Below, piece by piece: positions 1 through 8,403 of a stretch of 64,000 nucleotides of DNA. The DNA comes from Pseudonocardia kujensis. GTDB taxonomy: Bacteria > Actinomycetota > Actinomycetes > Mycobacteriales > Pseudonocardiaceae. Under the pieces are notes generated by a model. The model saw only the letters and a list, made by a program, of their open reading frames with translations, had not been told where the DNA came from and searched no databases. The stretch spans positions 124,001-188,000 of the forward strand of contig NZ_JAJSOK010000003.1 in assembly GCF_021283305.1 (NCBI RefSeq). Reading direction: 5' to 3'. Within the stretch, counting starts at the first letter, position 1. Every line of letters begins with the position of its first letter. A program made the translations under genes and the position numbers.

Positions 1-576
1 CGCGATGCGCGGTGCGGGCGGGTCCGCCAAGGCCGGGTCGAGCTCGTCGAGCCAGATGGGTAGCCAGCCGCCCGCCTCCGCTGCGACCCGCCGCGACGCA
101 GGCGTGAGGCCCGCCACCAACAGGTGCACCGGGCCGTTCGGGGCCACCGCGAGGCGGAAGCCCGATCTCAGCCGATCTCCCGCCAGGAGCGCGCGCAGGG
201 TGCGGATGTAGGTGGCGAGACGAGTGACGGGACGGTCGAACGGCACGTCGTGGAAGCCCTCGACGAGTGCTCGCCCGCTGGTGCCCAGGCCGAGGTTCAG
301 GGGGCGGCCGCCGAGTGCCTCGGACAGTCCCGCCGCGGACTGCGCGAGCGTGGCGGCGCTGCGTCCGAACACGTTGACGATCCCGGTGCCCAGCTCGATC
401 CGCTCGGTACGAACCGCGATCTCGGTCAGGACGCCGAAGACGTCTCGGCCGGTCGCCTCGGTGAGCCATACACCGCGGAAGCCGAGCTCCTCTGCCCGCA
501 CGGCGAGGGCGACGAGCTCGGTCCGCAGAAGGGAGTCCGTCCCGAGTGCGACCGAGACCCCCTCCGTCCCGCTCAC
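1..576 (-). CDS. LLM-class F420-dependent oxidoreductase (partial, runs off window)
   Basis: About 190 N-terminal residues of a TIM-barrel luciferase-like oxidoreductase are visible; the rest lies beyond base 1. The start is GTG at 576, which overlaps the stop of the upstream acyl-CoA dehydrogenase as GTGA. Typical stretches are GVWLTEATGRDVFG (about residues 35-48), the strand-loop ERIELGTGIVNVFGRS and LGLGTSGRALVEGFH. This pattern matches F420-dependent actinobacterial LLM proteins rather than FMN-dependent SsuD enzymes (family knowledge). Its place at the end of a FadE pair suggests a redox step on the same substrate. The substrate is unknown. Confidence 0.8.
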   Translation of the reverse strand, partial: MSGTEGVSVALGTDSLLRTELVALAVRAEELGFRGVWLTEATGRDVFGVLTEIAVRTERIELGTGIVNVFGRSAATLAQSAAGLSEALGGRPLNLGLGTSGRALVEGFHDVPFDRPVTRLATYIRTLRALLAGDRLRSGFRLAVAPNGPVHLLVAGLTPASRRVAAEAGGWLPIWLDELDPALADPPAPRIA

Positions 577-1478
577 CGCGCGCGGTGGGACAGCAGTCCT
601 TCGACCAGCTCGCGCAGCGTCACGATGTGCCGCAGGTACACGTGCACACCCATCTCCCAAGTGAAGCCCATGCCGCCGTGGATCTGGATACAGCTCTCCA
701 CCACCTCCTGGCTCGTGGACAGCGAGTGCAGCAGGAGACGGCGGGTGTCGATCGACTCCGCACCCTCGGCATAGCCGTCGGCCGCGGCCCAGAGCACGGC
801 AGTCTCGGCGCGCTCGACCAACTCCAGAGCGTGCGCCGCCCGATGCTTGATCGCCTGGAAACTGCCGATCGGCACACCGAACTGCTTGCGCCCCTTGGCG
901 TAGTCCACGGCGTCGGTCAGGCAGCGGCGGGCTGCTCCCACGCCCTCTGCCGTCCAGAGCACAGCCAGCTCACGCGCCGCCTCGCCCGCGAACGCCGTGG
1001 CCGTGTCGACCGAGACCGTCCGCAGCGTGAGCGCGAACGGATCGGTCGGGCCGGCGACCTCGGACAGGAAGCCGTCCGGTCCCGTGCCCAGCCCGGAGAG
1101 CACCCGGCACGTCGCCCCGTACGGCGCCATGACGCCCGCGGCGGTCGGGACCGCGACCGTGACCGGCCCTGCCTGGTCGCGCGCGGCGGCGGACCACCGC
1201 TTGGCCGCGATCGTCTCGATCAGTGGCGCGGGCGCGCAGAACCGGCCCCAGGCCACGGCCACCTCGGCCAGGTCACGCAGGGTCGCCCCCGCGCCGCCGG
1301 CCTCCTCCGGGACACCGAGCTCGTCCCAGCCGCCGTCGCTCAGCACCGACCAGCCGAGTGGGTCCGTCTCGGCGTAGTCCGCGACCGGTGTACCGCCGAG
1401 GACACCGCCCAGCAGGTCCCGCACGCCTTCGGCCGCGAGGACCCCGATCTCGCCCGCGCGCATCCGTCTCACCGTCAC
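573..1478 (-). CDS. Short acyl-CoA dehydrogenase (FadE28-like beta subunit)
   Basis: A 301-residue protein of the acyl-CoA dehydrogenase fold, shorter than the usual 380-400 because much of the N-terminal helical domain is reduced. The C-terminal domain carries RKQFGVPIGSFQAIKH (FAD contact) and IQIHGGMGFTWE, both family signatures. The adjacent larger dehydrogenase lies 10 bases upstream on the same strand. In actinobacteria such short/long neighbours usually form alpha2-beta2 enzymes acting on steroid or cyclic acyl-CoA side chains (established for FadE28/FadE29); the same pairing is inferred here. The start used is GTG at 1478; an ATG six codons further in is an alternative. Confidence 0.8.
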   Translation of the reverse strand: MTVRRMRAGEIGVLAAEGVRDLLGGVLGGTPVADYAETDPLGWSVLSDGGWDELGVPEEAGGAGATLRDLAEVAVAWGRFCAPAPLIETIAAKRWSAAARDQAGPVTVAVPTAAGVMAPYGATCRVLSGLGTGPDGFLSEVAGPTDPFALTLRTVSVDTATAFAGEAARELAVLWTAEGVGAARRCLTDAVDYAKGRKQFGVPIGSFQAIKHRAAHALELVERAETAVLWAAADGYAEGAESIDTRRLLLHSLSTSQEVVESCIQIHGGMGFTWEMGVHVYLRHIVTLRELVEGLLSHRAR

Positions 1479-1488
1479 CGCCGCCCCC

Positions 1489-2610
1489 TCACTTCGGAAG
1501 GCCGAGCACCCGCTCGGCGATGATGTTGCGCTGGATCTCCGACGAACCGGAGTAGATCGACGAGGCGCGCGTCTCGAGGTACTGGTGGCGCCAATGCGCG
1601 CGGTGCTCGGGCGGAGCGATCCGCAGTCCGAGCTGCGTCATCTCCTGCCACAGTTCGCTCCACGTCACCTTGAGCACCGACGACGCCCGGACGAACGCCA
1701 CCGGGTCCGGCTCCAGCTCGACGGCCTTGGCCACCTGCCAGCGCACCAGCTCCAGGCGCACGTCCATGTCCGCGGCCTCGCGCTCGTAGGCGGTGCCCAC
1801 ACAGTGCCGCAGCAGCAGGTCCATGTCGCCGCGCATCTCCACGTACCGGGTGATGCCCTCGACCGCGCCGCGCTCGTTCTGCAACACGGTCATCGCGACC
1901 TTCCAGCCCTCGCCGTCGGCGCCCAAGCGGTCCTCATCGCCCACCCAGACGTCCTCGAAGAAGACCTCGGCGAAGTGTGAGGTCCCTGAGATCTGCTTGA
2001 TCGGGCGGACCACGACGCCGGGCTGGTGCATGTCCAGCAGCAGCATCGACAGGTTCCGGTACCGCGGCGCGTCGGGGTTCGTCCGTGCGATCAGCAGGCA
2101 CCTGTCAGCCACGTTCGCGAAGCTCGTCCACACCTTCTGCCCGGTCACCCGGTACCCGTTCCCGTCCCGCCGCGCCGTCGTCGAGACGCTCGCCAGGTCC
2201 GACCCGGCACCCGGCTCCGAGAAGCCCTGGCACCAGATGTGCTCGCCGGACAGGATGCCCGGCAGGAACCGGGACCGCTGGTCCTCGGTGCCGTGCACGA
2301 TCAGCGTGGGCGCGGTCAGGATCTTCCCGATCCGACCGAACCCCTCTGGGGCGTGCGCCCGGGCCGCGAGCTCGTGGAACGCCACCTCCTCGGCCAACCC
2401 GAGGCCCTGTCCTCCGTGCTCCGCGGGCAGCGAGAGCCCGGCGAAACCGCCTTCGAAGAGCTGCCGGTCCCAGTCCCGCTTGATCTGGGTGGTCTCCTCC
2501 TCGGACAACGCCCCACGCTCGGCCTTCCACCGCTCCGGGACCGCTTCACGGAGCCACTGCTCCGCATCCTGGCGGAACAGCGCTAGGTCCGTCCGTCTGG
2601 ACAGCGTCAT
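1489..2610 (-). CDS. Acyl-CoA dehydrogenase (FadE29/FadE26-like alpha subunit)
   Basis: A 373-residue flavoprotein that would introduce an alpha,beta double bond into an acyl-CoA. Visible motifs are the flavin-domain stretch WCQGFSEPGAGSDLASV, the FAD/NADH-like segment GYRVTGQKVWTSFA and the C-terminal YSGSSEIQRNIIAERVLGLPK. Ser replaces Glu at the medium-chain catalytic site, as in FadE26/29-type subunits. The start at ATG 2610 has GAGG five bases upstream; a longer reading from TTG 2640 is possible but lacks a ribosome site. Together with the shorter downstream subunit it probably forms a heteromer. A clear promoter (2650-2679) lies upstream, divergent from the enoyl-CoA hydratase. Confidence 0.85.
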   Translation of the reverse strand: MTLSRRTDLALFRQDAEQWLREAVPERWKAERGALSEEETTQIKRDWDRQLFEGGFAGLSLPAEHGGQGLGLAEEVAFHELAARAHAPEGFGRIGKILTAPTLIVHGTEDQRSRFLPGILSGEHIWCQGFSEPGAGSDLASVSTTARRDGNGYRVTGQKVWTSFANVADRCLLIARTNPDAPRYRNLSMLLLDMHQPGVVVRPIKQISGTSHFAEVFFEDVWVGDEDRLGADGEGWKVAMTVLQNERGAVEGITRYVEMRGDMDLLLRHCVGTAYEREAADMDVRLELVRWQVAKAVELEPDPVAFVRASSVLKVTWSELWQEMTQLGLRIAPPEHRAHWRHQYLETRASSIYSGSSEIQRNIIAERVLGLPK

Positions 2611-2649
2611 CGCCACCTCGACTTCCCACATCTCGACCAACTGGTAGGG

Positions 2650-2679
2650 AGATTACGAACCAACCGACAGCAGAGTCAA
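2650..2679 (-). promoter_or_regulatory. Promoter of the acyl-CoA dehydrogenase pair
   Basis: On the minus strand TTGACT (2674-2679) is followed after 18 bases by TAATCT (2650-2655), a good sigma-70-type pair. It would transcribe the two FadE genes and the LLM gene. Confidence 0.6.
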
Positions 2680-2720
2680 CGACAAGCACCACAAAGCCTG
2701 CTTAGTATGCATGAGCACCC

Positions 2721-2751
2721 TTGACTCGACGACCCAACCAGACGGTAGGTT
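2721..2751 (+). promoter_or_regulatory. Probable promoter of the enoyl-CoA hydratase operon
   Basis: TTGACT (2721-2726) and TAGGTT (2746-2751) are separated by 19 bases, a little long. Because these boxes overlap the first in-frame start at 2721, they support the downstream GTG at 2787 as the real start. Confidence 0.45.
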
Positions 2752-2786
2752 GTGAGTCGCCTGACGCTCGAAGACGAGGAGAAGCA

Positions 2787-3608
2787 GTGCCGGAAGCAGC
2801 CCCGGAGCGCCCAGAGGTGACCCTGGAGCGCGAGGGCCCCATCGCGTACCTCACGTTCGACCGGCCCGAGCGGCTCAACGCGCTCTCCATGCGCATGCTC
2901 GACGAGCTGGCCGACCATCTCGCCGCACTGGAGGACTCCGACGCCCGCGTCGTCGTGATCCGCGGGGCGGGCAAGGCTTTCTCCGCGGGCTACGACGTGT
3001 CGAGCGACTCCGAGGAGATCGGCGACGCGCACGCACGCAGCTCTGTGGCAGACCGCGACCGGCAGGCCGCGTACATCGACCGCTTCACCCGGATCTGGCG
3101 CAGCACCAAGCCGGTGATCGCCCAGATCCACGGCTACTGCATGGCCGGCGCCACCCAGCTCGCCCTGTTCTGCGACCTCACAGTCGTCGCCGAGGACACC
3201 CAGATCGCCGCCTCTCCGGCGATCCCCCTCGGCGGCGGCTTCATCTCGCCGCTGTGGTCCTTCCAGGTCGGGCCCCAGCGTGCCAAGGAACTCTCCTTCG
3301 TCGCGGGCCGCCGCCTCGACGGACGTACCGCGTACGAATGGGGCTTCGCCAACGCGGCGGTGCCCGCAGCGGACCTCGAACAGCACGTCCGCGAGCTCGC
3401 GTTGAGCATCGCGAAGACGCCGGCGTCGATCCTGCGGATGAAGAAGCTGGCGATCAACCGGGTGCAGGAGATGAACGGTTTCCTCACGGTGGCGAGCATG
3501 GGCGCGGACACCGACGCGCTGATCCACACCACTCCGGACGTCGCCGAGCTGCAGGAGCTGGTCAAGGAGATCGGCCTGAAGAAGGCGATAGCGCACTTCC
3601 GCGACTGA
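2787..3608 (+). CDS. Enoyl-CoA hydratase/isomerase (crotonase family)
   Basis: A 273-residue crotonase-fold protein that would hydrate, isomerise or hydrolyse an enoyl-CoA. It contains the oxyanion-hole strand IRGAGKAFSAGYDV (about residues 67-80) and HGYCMAGATQLALFCDLTVVAED, the second oxyanion-hole helix region. The GTG start at 2787 is preceded by GAGGAG at ideal spacing, whereas the longer reading from 2721 would begin inside the promoter. It leads the plus-strand operon crotonase-ribBA-SDR-SnoaL and is divergent from the FadE pair, so a joint beta-oxidation-like role is likely. The exact reaction is open because the catalytic Glu pair of classic hydratases is not obvious. Confidence 0.85.
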   Translation: MPEAAPERPEVTLEREGPIAYLTFDRPERLNALSMRMLDELADHLAALEDSDARVVVIRGAGKAFSAGYDVSSDSEEIGDAHARSSVADRDRQAAYIDRFTRIWRSTKPVIAQIHGYCMAGATQLALFCDLTVVAEDTQIAASPAIPLGGGFISPLWSFQVGPQRAKELSFVAGRRLDGRTAYEWGFANAAVPAADLEQHVRELALSIAKTPASILRMKKLAINRVQEMNGFLTVASMGADTDALIHTTPDVAELQELVKEIGLKKAIAHFRD

Positions 3609-3646
3609 GGCGCCACGAGTCCCCGCACGTGAACGAGGAGGTTCCA

Positions 3647-4891
3647 GTGCCGAGCCACACCCCTGCCGACAGTGTCGGCGCCGCCGTCGCGGCACTCGCC
3701 GAGGGGCGCATGATCGTGGTGGTCGACGACCACGACCGCGAGAACGAGGGCGACTTGATCGCCGCCGCCGAGTCCGTGACACCGGAGCAGATGGCGTTCC
3801 TGGTGGCACACACCACCGGGATCGTCTGCGCCCCGATGTCGCACGAGCGGGCCGACGCGCTCGGCCTGCCCGTGATGGTCACGGACAACCAGGACGCGCA
3901 CGGCACGGCGTTCACGGTGACCGTCGACCACGTGGACTCCGGGACGGGTGTATCGGCTGCGGCAAGGGCCCGGACGTGCCACGCGCTCGCCGACCCCGCG
4001 ACGACCGCCGGTGAACTGCGCAGGCCGGGGCACGTGTTCCCGCTCCGCGCCCGCGACGGCGGTGTGCTGGTGCGGGCCGGGCACACCGAGGCCGCCGTCG
4101 ACCTGCTCCGGCTCGCGGGTCGCGAGACCGTCGGGGTGATCAGCGAGCTGGTCGACACCGGCGACCCGGCCGGCGACATGCTCCGCGGCGAGCGACTCAC
4201 AGCGTTCGCGGCGGAGCACGACCTGCCGGTCCTCGCGATCGCGGACCTCGTCCGCTACCGGCGGGCGACCGAGGAGCTGGTCGAGCAGGTCGCCGAGTCG
4301 ACCATGCCGACGATCTTCGGTGACTTCCGCGCCGTCGCCTACCGCTCCCGCCTCGACGGCACCGAGCACCTCGCCCTGGTCATGGGCGACATCGCCGCGG
4401 CGGGTCGCTCCGAGCGCGGAGTCCTGGTCCGGGTGCACAGCGAGTGCCTCACCGGAGACATCGTCGGCTCGCTGCGCTGCGACTGCGGCACTCAATTGGA
4501 GCAGGCGATGCGCGCGGTCGCCGACGAGGGCTGCGGTGCCGTCGTCTACCTGCGAGGCCACGAAGGCCGCGGAATCGGCCTGGCGCACAAGATCCGGGCC
4601 TACGCGCTGCAAGAGCAAGGCCTCGACACCGTCGACGCGAACACCGCACAGGGCCTGCCGGTGGACTCCCGCAGCTACGGCGTCGGCGCACAGATCCTCG
4701 GACACCTCGGCGTCCGACGGTTGCGCCTGATCACGAACAACCCCGCCAAGTACGGCGGACTCGACGGTTACGCCCTGGAGATCGTCGGGCGCGTTGCCCA
4801 GCCCACCGTCGAGACTCCCGAGAACCTGCGCTACCTGCGCACCAAGCGTGACCGCATGGGTCACGCCCTCCCCATCGAAAGGATCTCCTAG
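3647..4891 (+). CDS. ribBA: RibBA: 3,4-dihydroxy-2-butanone-4-phosphate synthase / GTP cyclohydrolase II
   Basis: A 414-residue two-domain riboflavin biosynthesis enzyme. The N-terminal RibB half shows DDHDRENEGD (about 27-36) and the RPGHVFPL...GHTEAAVDL block. The C-terminal RibA half shows the zinc site ECLTGD...RCDCG (about 265-282) and the GTP-binding LRGHEGRGIGL. The start is GTG 3647 with GAGGAGG six bases upstream; longer readings run through the crotonase. Domains and key residues look intact. Its place inside a catabolic operon, rather than next to ribE/ribH, suggests an extra copy that raises flavin supply for the many flavin enzymes in this window (inference). Confidence 0.93.
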   Translation: MPSHTPADSVGAAVAALAEGRMIVVVDDHDRENEGDLIAAAESVTPEQMAFLVAHTTGIVCAPMSHERADALGLPVMVTDNQDAHGTAFTVTVDHVDSGTGVSAAARARTCHALADPATTAGELRRPGHVFPLRARDGGVLVRAGHTEAAVDLLRLAGRETVGVISELVDTGDPAGDMLRGERLTAFAAEHDLPVLAIADLVRYRRATEELVEQVAESTMPTIFGDFRAVAYRSRLDGTEHLALVMGDIAAAGRSERGVLVRVHSECLTGDIVGSLRCDCGTQLEQAMRAVADEGCGAVVYLRGHEGRGIGLAHKIRAYALQEQGLDTVDANTAQGLPVDSRSYGVGAQILGHLGVRRLRLITNNPAKYGGLDGYALEIVGRVAQPTVETPENLRYLRTKRDRMGHALPIERIS

Positions 4892-4893
4892 TC

Positions 4894-5730
4894 ATGGCCG
4901 GAAAGCTCGAGGGCAAGGTCGCCTTCATCACCGGTGTCGCGCGCGGGCAGGGCCGCAGTCACGCCCTGACCCTCGCGCGTGAGGGCTGCGACATCATCGG
5001 CGTCGACATCTGTGAGGACATCCCGGGCGTCCCGTACCCCGGCGCCACCCGCGCGCAGCTCGACGAGACCGTGAAGCTCGTCGAGGCGCTCGACCGCCGG
5101 ATGCTCGCGACCATCGCCGACGTGCGCGACCTCCCGAAGATGACCTCCGTCGTCGACGAGGGCGTGGCCGAGCTGGGCCGACTCGACATCGTGGCCGCAA
5201 ACGCCGGCATCGCCGCTGCGCCGACCGAAGCCGCGGGCATGGACTACCACATCTGGCAGGACATGATCGACATCAACCTCAACGGCGCTTATCACGCCGC
5301 GCGGGCCGGCATTCCCCACATCAAGGCGGGCGGACGCGGCGGGTCGATCGTGATCACCAGCTCGGTGGCAGGGCTGCACCCCTTCGCGAACATCCCGCAC
5401 TACGTCACCGCCAAGCACGGCACCGTCGGGCTCGCCAAGTCCCTCGCCCTGGAGCTGGGACCAGACTCGATCCGCGTGAACACGATCCATCCCACCCAGG
5501 TGGCGACGCCGATGGCGGACAATCTCGCGACGTGGAAGATGTTCCGCCCGGACCTGGAGAACCCCACCCACGAAGACTTCCTCGAGGCCTCCCGCACCCT
5601 GCAGGTCCTGCCCACGCCGTGGGTACAGCCGGAGGACATCTCCAACGCGCTGCTGTTCCTGGTCTCCGACGACGCCCGCTACATCACCGGCGCTGCCCTG
5701 CCGGTCGACGCCGGTGCGCTCCTGAAATGA
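4894..5730 (+). CDS. Mycofactocin-coupled SDR family oxidoreductase
   Basis: A 278-residue short-chain dehydrogenase. The cofactor loop is ITGVARGQGRSHA, and the catalytic set is Ser in SSVAGLHPF plus the YVTAKHG Tyr/Lys pair. The GARGQGRSHA form of the loop and the two insertions (around 40-60 and 205-230) are typical of the actinobacterial SDR subfamily that uses mycofactocin with tightly bound NAD (family knowledge). The gene begins two bases after the ribBA stop, and its own stop overlaps the next start as ATGA, so the operon is translationally coupled. It probably oxidises a secondary alcohol made by the neighbouring hydratase. Confidence 0.85.
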   Translation: MAGKLEGKVAFITGVARGQGRSHALTLAREGCDIIGVDICEDIPGVPYPGATRAQLDETVKLVEALDRRMLATIADVRDLPKMTSVVDEGVAELGRLDIVAANAGIAAAPTEAAGMDYHIWQDMIDINLNGAYHAARAGIPHIKAGGRGGSIVITSSVAGLHPFANIPHYVTAKHGTVGLAKSLALELGPDSIRVNTIHPTQVATPMADNLATWKMFRPDLENPTHEDFLEASRTLQVLPTPWVQPEDISNALLFLVSDDARYITGAALPVDAGALLK

Positions 5731-6134
5731 CCAGTCCGGTCGACCTCTACGGCCTCTACGCCCACTACTACGACGAGGACCGACCGGCGGAGTTCGCCGC
5801 CCTGTTCGCCGTGGACGCCACGTTCACGTCGGACGACGTGGAGCGAGCCCGCGGCCGGGCCGCGATCGAGGAGATGGCGCGGACCGGGAGAGCAGCCCTG
5901 GCGGGCGTCCGCCACCTCATCTCCAGCGTGGCGGTGGACGTCGACGGTGACACGGCGACCGGCAGTGCCTATGTGCAGGCCGTCCAGGTACACGCGGACA
6001 CGCTGCAGCTCGTCACGCTCGGCCGCTACGACGACACCTTCGTGCGCGAGGACGGACGGTGGCGGTTCAGGGTGCACCGCTACACACCGTTGACCAGTTC
6101 GGCCTTGGCCGGGGCACGGCTCGCCTCCAGCTGA
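5727..6134 (+). CDS. SnoaL-like / NTF2-fold protein
   Basis: A 135-residue single-domain protein of the nuclear-transport-factor-2 fold. Recognisable features are the N-terminal helix pair with LYGLYAHYYDEDRPAEFAALFAVDATF and the C-terminal strands ending GRYDDTFVREDGRWRFRVHRY. Members act as small isomerases, hydratases or dehydratases, or as non-catalytic binding subunits. The ATG at 5727 overlaps the SDR stop (ATGA), so it is the last gene of the crotonase-ribBA-SDR operon. The hairpin at 6140-6163 follows directly. The substrate cannot be told. Confidence 0.8.
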   Translation: MTSPVDLYGLYAHYYDEDRPAEFAALFAVDATFTSDDVERARGRAAIEEMARTGRAALAGVRHLISSVAVDVDGDTATGSAYVQAVQVHADTLQLVTLGRYDDTFVREDGRWRFRVHRYTPLTSSALAGARLASS

Positions 6135-6139
6135 GCGGC

Positions 6140-6163
6140 GGACGGGACCCATGGGCCCCGTCC
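6140..6163 (+). terminator. Hairpin terminator after the SnoaL gene
   Basis: The arms GGACGGGACCC and GGGCCCCGTCC pair with one mismatch around a central AT, six bases after the SnoaL stop. There is no T-tract, which is usual for actinobacterial terminators. It could also serve the pseudogene reading in from the other strand. Confidence 0.55.
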
Positions 6164-6168
6164 CAGCC

Positions 6169-6655
6169 CTATCGGTTGAGGATGCGGTTGAGCGCGGGGG
6201 CCACGTCGCGATGGGTCGCGACGGGGGAGAGTGCCGTGGCCGAGGCAGGCGAGGTCGCGGCCCAGTGGGAGGTCGTGCTCGCCGTCGGTCTCGAGCAGCA
6301 CGTGCAGCTCGCCGAAACGGCGGGCGAGGGTCGCGGGGGTCGGGGCCTGCGTTGTGCACGGCGTCGGTGAGCAGGATCGCGGTCCGTCTGCGGGCGGCGG
6401 AGCGGGCCAGCTCGGCGTGGGCCACCGACCGCCCGAAGCCGACGTTGGTGAGCCCGTGGGCGGGGATCCGCAGCAGGGCGTCCAGCAGCGCGGCCGGGGT
6501 GGCGGGTTCGGTCAGCCCCTTGACGACGGCGGCGTCGGACCAGAACGCCACGAGCGCGAGCTGGTCCCCGGCCCGGGACAGGTCCGCACTCAGGGCGGCG
6601 ACGGTGGCGGCGGCGATGCGGACCTTCTCCCCGCGCATGGAGCCGGACGGCGTCT
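6169..6655 (-). pseudogene. C-terminal remnant of a VWA-domain (chelatase-type) protein
   Basis: Three minus-strand frames together spell the end of a von Willebrand A domain protein. They are SGSMRGEKVRIAAATVAALSADL with AFWSDAAVV and AILLTDAVHNAG in the first frame, LHVLLETDGEHDLPLGRDLACLGHG in the second, and VATHRDVAPALNRILNR in the third. At least two frameshifts separate them. The N-terminal part is missing: the reading breaks exactly at the MIDAS motif (the SGSM part of DxSGSM), where the IS110 remnant begins. Intact relatives pair with a MoxR/BchI-type AAA+ ATPase; no partner is present here. Confidence 0.65.
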
Positions 6656-7554
6656 GACCTGATGTGTCCCGCGGGGACTGCGTGAGGGGCCTTCCCCGCC
6701 TTGTGTGTCGCGGTGCTCTTGCGGCCGCGCCGGCGTGACCGGACCTCGGTGGGGACGGTCCATCGCTCGGCGATGATCGCCTTCGCCGGGGCGGGGTCGA
6801 CGTGGGTGCCGGCGGTGTCGCAGATGACGGAGGGCATGCCGCGACGCAGCACCGCCCAGGCGCGTTCGGCCAGCGCGGCGGCGACCACGCAGAGGGCTTT
6901 GGTGTGGGTGGCGCCGCATCCGACGATCTGGGTGTAGTAGATCTTCGCTAGTTGCGGGTCCTGGCGGCGGGCGGTACCCGCGGCCCGGATCAGGGTGGTG
7001 CGTAGCAGCGCCGGCCCGGCCTTGGACATGGGCCGGCCCTTGCGGTCGGTGTTCCCGGTCTCGCTGGCGCGCGGGGCCAGCCCGGTGAACGAGCGGAACT
7101 GGCGCGCGGTGGGGAACCGGGCGGCGTCGCCGACGATCGCGACCGGTGCCGGTGCGCCGACGCGAGCCAGGCCGGGCAGGCTGCGCGCGAGCTGGCCGGG
7201 GTCGGCCCATCGGTAGGCGTGCTCACGGTGTGCGGCGTGCGCGGCCAGTTCGGCCTGCACGGCGCGCAGCAGCCGGACCTCGGTGGCGACCTCGGCGGCC
7301 AGGTCGGTGAACGGCATCGCCGGATAGGCCGCGTAGAGCTCGACCGCGGCGGTTGCGGCGGCCCGCCAGGCCGCGGCCCGTGCGGCGCCCTGCCGCCCGT
7401 GCGAGGCCTTGCCGATCACGGTGGTGAGCCGGGCCGGGCCAGCGGCGAGCAACGCGCGCGGGTCGGCCCAGCGCTCGAGCACGGCCAGGTCGGCCTGCCC
7501 GATCTCGCCGGCCAGCGGGGTGACGGCAGCACGCGTCGGCAAAGCGCAGAACAA
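6656..7554 (-). mobile_element. IS110-family transposase remnant (C-terminal half)
   Basis: The minus strand encodes a Transposase_20-type C-terminal domain, with GDAARFPTARQFRSFTGLAPRASETG, DRKGRPMSKAGPALLRTTLIRAA and later ALCVVAAALAERAWAVLRRG. This is the Ser-containing half of IS110-family DEDD/S transposases. The N-terminal DEDD nuclease half is absent upstream of about 7554, and the natural stop is lost: the frame runs on into the VWA remnant. No clear ends or target duplication were found, in line with the weak termini of IS110 elements. It is judged inactive. Confidence 0.7.
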
Positions 7555-7636
7555 GCTGCTGCTGGAGGTGATCAGTCTGACCGGCGGCCTGCGGCGCGAC
7601 CCAAGTCCGCGTTAGCTGCGCATTCACAGACGCCAG

Positions 7637-7653
7637 GGGTCCGAGTCGGACCC
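7637..7653 (-). terminator. Hairpin directly after the first GntR gene
   Basis: GGGTCCGA-G-TCGGACCC is a perfect 8-bp inverted repeat that touches the stop codon of the GntR gene at 7654. It is a probable terminator for that gene. Confidence 0.5.
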
Positions 7654-8367
7654 TCACCCCGCCAGACGCCCCGAGTCTCCGAGATCCTTCGGCGTGTCCG
7701 GCTCGCCCCAAAAGTCCAGCGATTCCAGCCACCGCATCAGCAGCTCGCCGGTGCCGCGGAAGTGGGCAGCGGTGTTGGCCCGTGCGACCTCGACATCCCC
7801 GGCCGCAAGCGCATCGATCAGTGGGGTGTGCTGGGTGCGGTTGACTTCGGACCAGCCCGGGACGACATGAAAGTTCTCCGGGAACTGCAGCGGAACCAGC
7901 CTGCTGGCCGCCCGGGCGAACCAGTCGAGCTTCGGCGCGTCCGCGATCACTGAGACATAGTGGTGCAAGATGGAGTTCAGCTCAGTGGCGAGATGCCCGT
8001 CCTCCGGGTCCGCCTCCCGGATGCGCTGATCGATCTCGCGCAGGTAATCGACGTCCCGCGCCGTCGCCCTGGTGGCGGCACGCGCAGCGATTTCGCCCTC
8101 CGCGGTCGACCACATCAGGTAGGTGTCCTCGACGTCCTTGCGCCGGATTGCTGCGACGCGGAAGCCGCGGTTCGGCTCATGTCGCACCCACCCGTCATGC
8201 GTGAGCAGCAGCAGAGCCTCACGGACAGGGGTCACGCTCACGCCAAGTTGATCCGCCAGCTGGCCGAGTCGGAGGGTGTCCCCTTGGTGCACGGTTCGCG
8301 CCATGATCTGGTCGCGGATCGCAGTCGCGACGTTGCGCCGCAGCTGCTCCTTCCCCGCGCGGGCCAC
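7654..8367 (-). CDS. GntR/FadR-family regulator (FCD domain), first twin
   Basis: A 237-residue regulator. The N-terminal winged helix spans about residues 8-75, with TLRLGQLADQLGVSVTPVREALLLLTHDGWV as the recognition helix and wing. The C-terminal FCD helical ligand domain contains HHYVSVIADAPKL and the metal/ligand-type segment NRTQHTPLIDAL. It is about 80% identical by eye to the GntR protein at 16993-17706, and the two bracket the operon between them. The GTG start lies 6 bases after a TAGGAT box, so the mRNA is probably leaderless. It presumably senses an acid or CoA intermediate of the 8.5-16.6 kb operon. Confidence 0.88.
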   Translation of the reverse strand: MARAGKEQLRRNVATAIRDQIMARTVHQGDTLRLGQLADQLGVSVTPVREALLLLTHDGWVRHEPNRGFRVAAIRRKDVEDTYLMWSTAEGEIAARAATRATARDVDYLREIDQRIREADPEDGHLATELNSILHHYVSVIADAPKLDWFARAASRLVPLQFPENFHVVPGWSEVNRTQHTPLIDALAAGDVEVARANTAAHFRGTGELLMRWLESLDFWGEPDTPKDLGDSGRLAG

Positions 8368-8373
8368 GCCCGG

Positions 8374-8379
8374 ATCCTA
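8374..8379 (-). promoter_or_regulatory. -10 box of a leaderless GntR transcript
   Basis: TAGGAT on the minus strand stands 6 bases before the GTG start of the GntR gene, with the same arrangement as at 17713-17718 before its twin. No convincing -35 is visible. Confidence 0.5.
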
Positions 8380-8403
8380 CCGGCGGAAGCAGATCCCGCG
8401 GGA

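Noticed and set aside
124..774. Long plus-strand open frames over 1-1555
   Set aside because: They are mirror frames of the LLM and acyl-CoA dehydrogenase genes; composition is Arg/Pro/Ala-biased and no family is recognisable.
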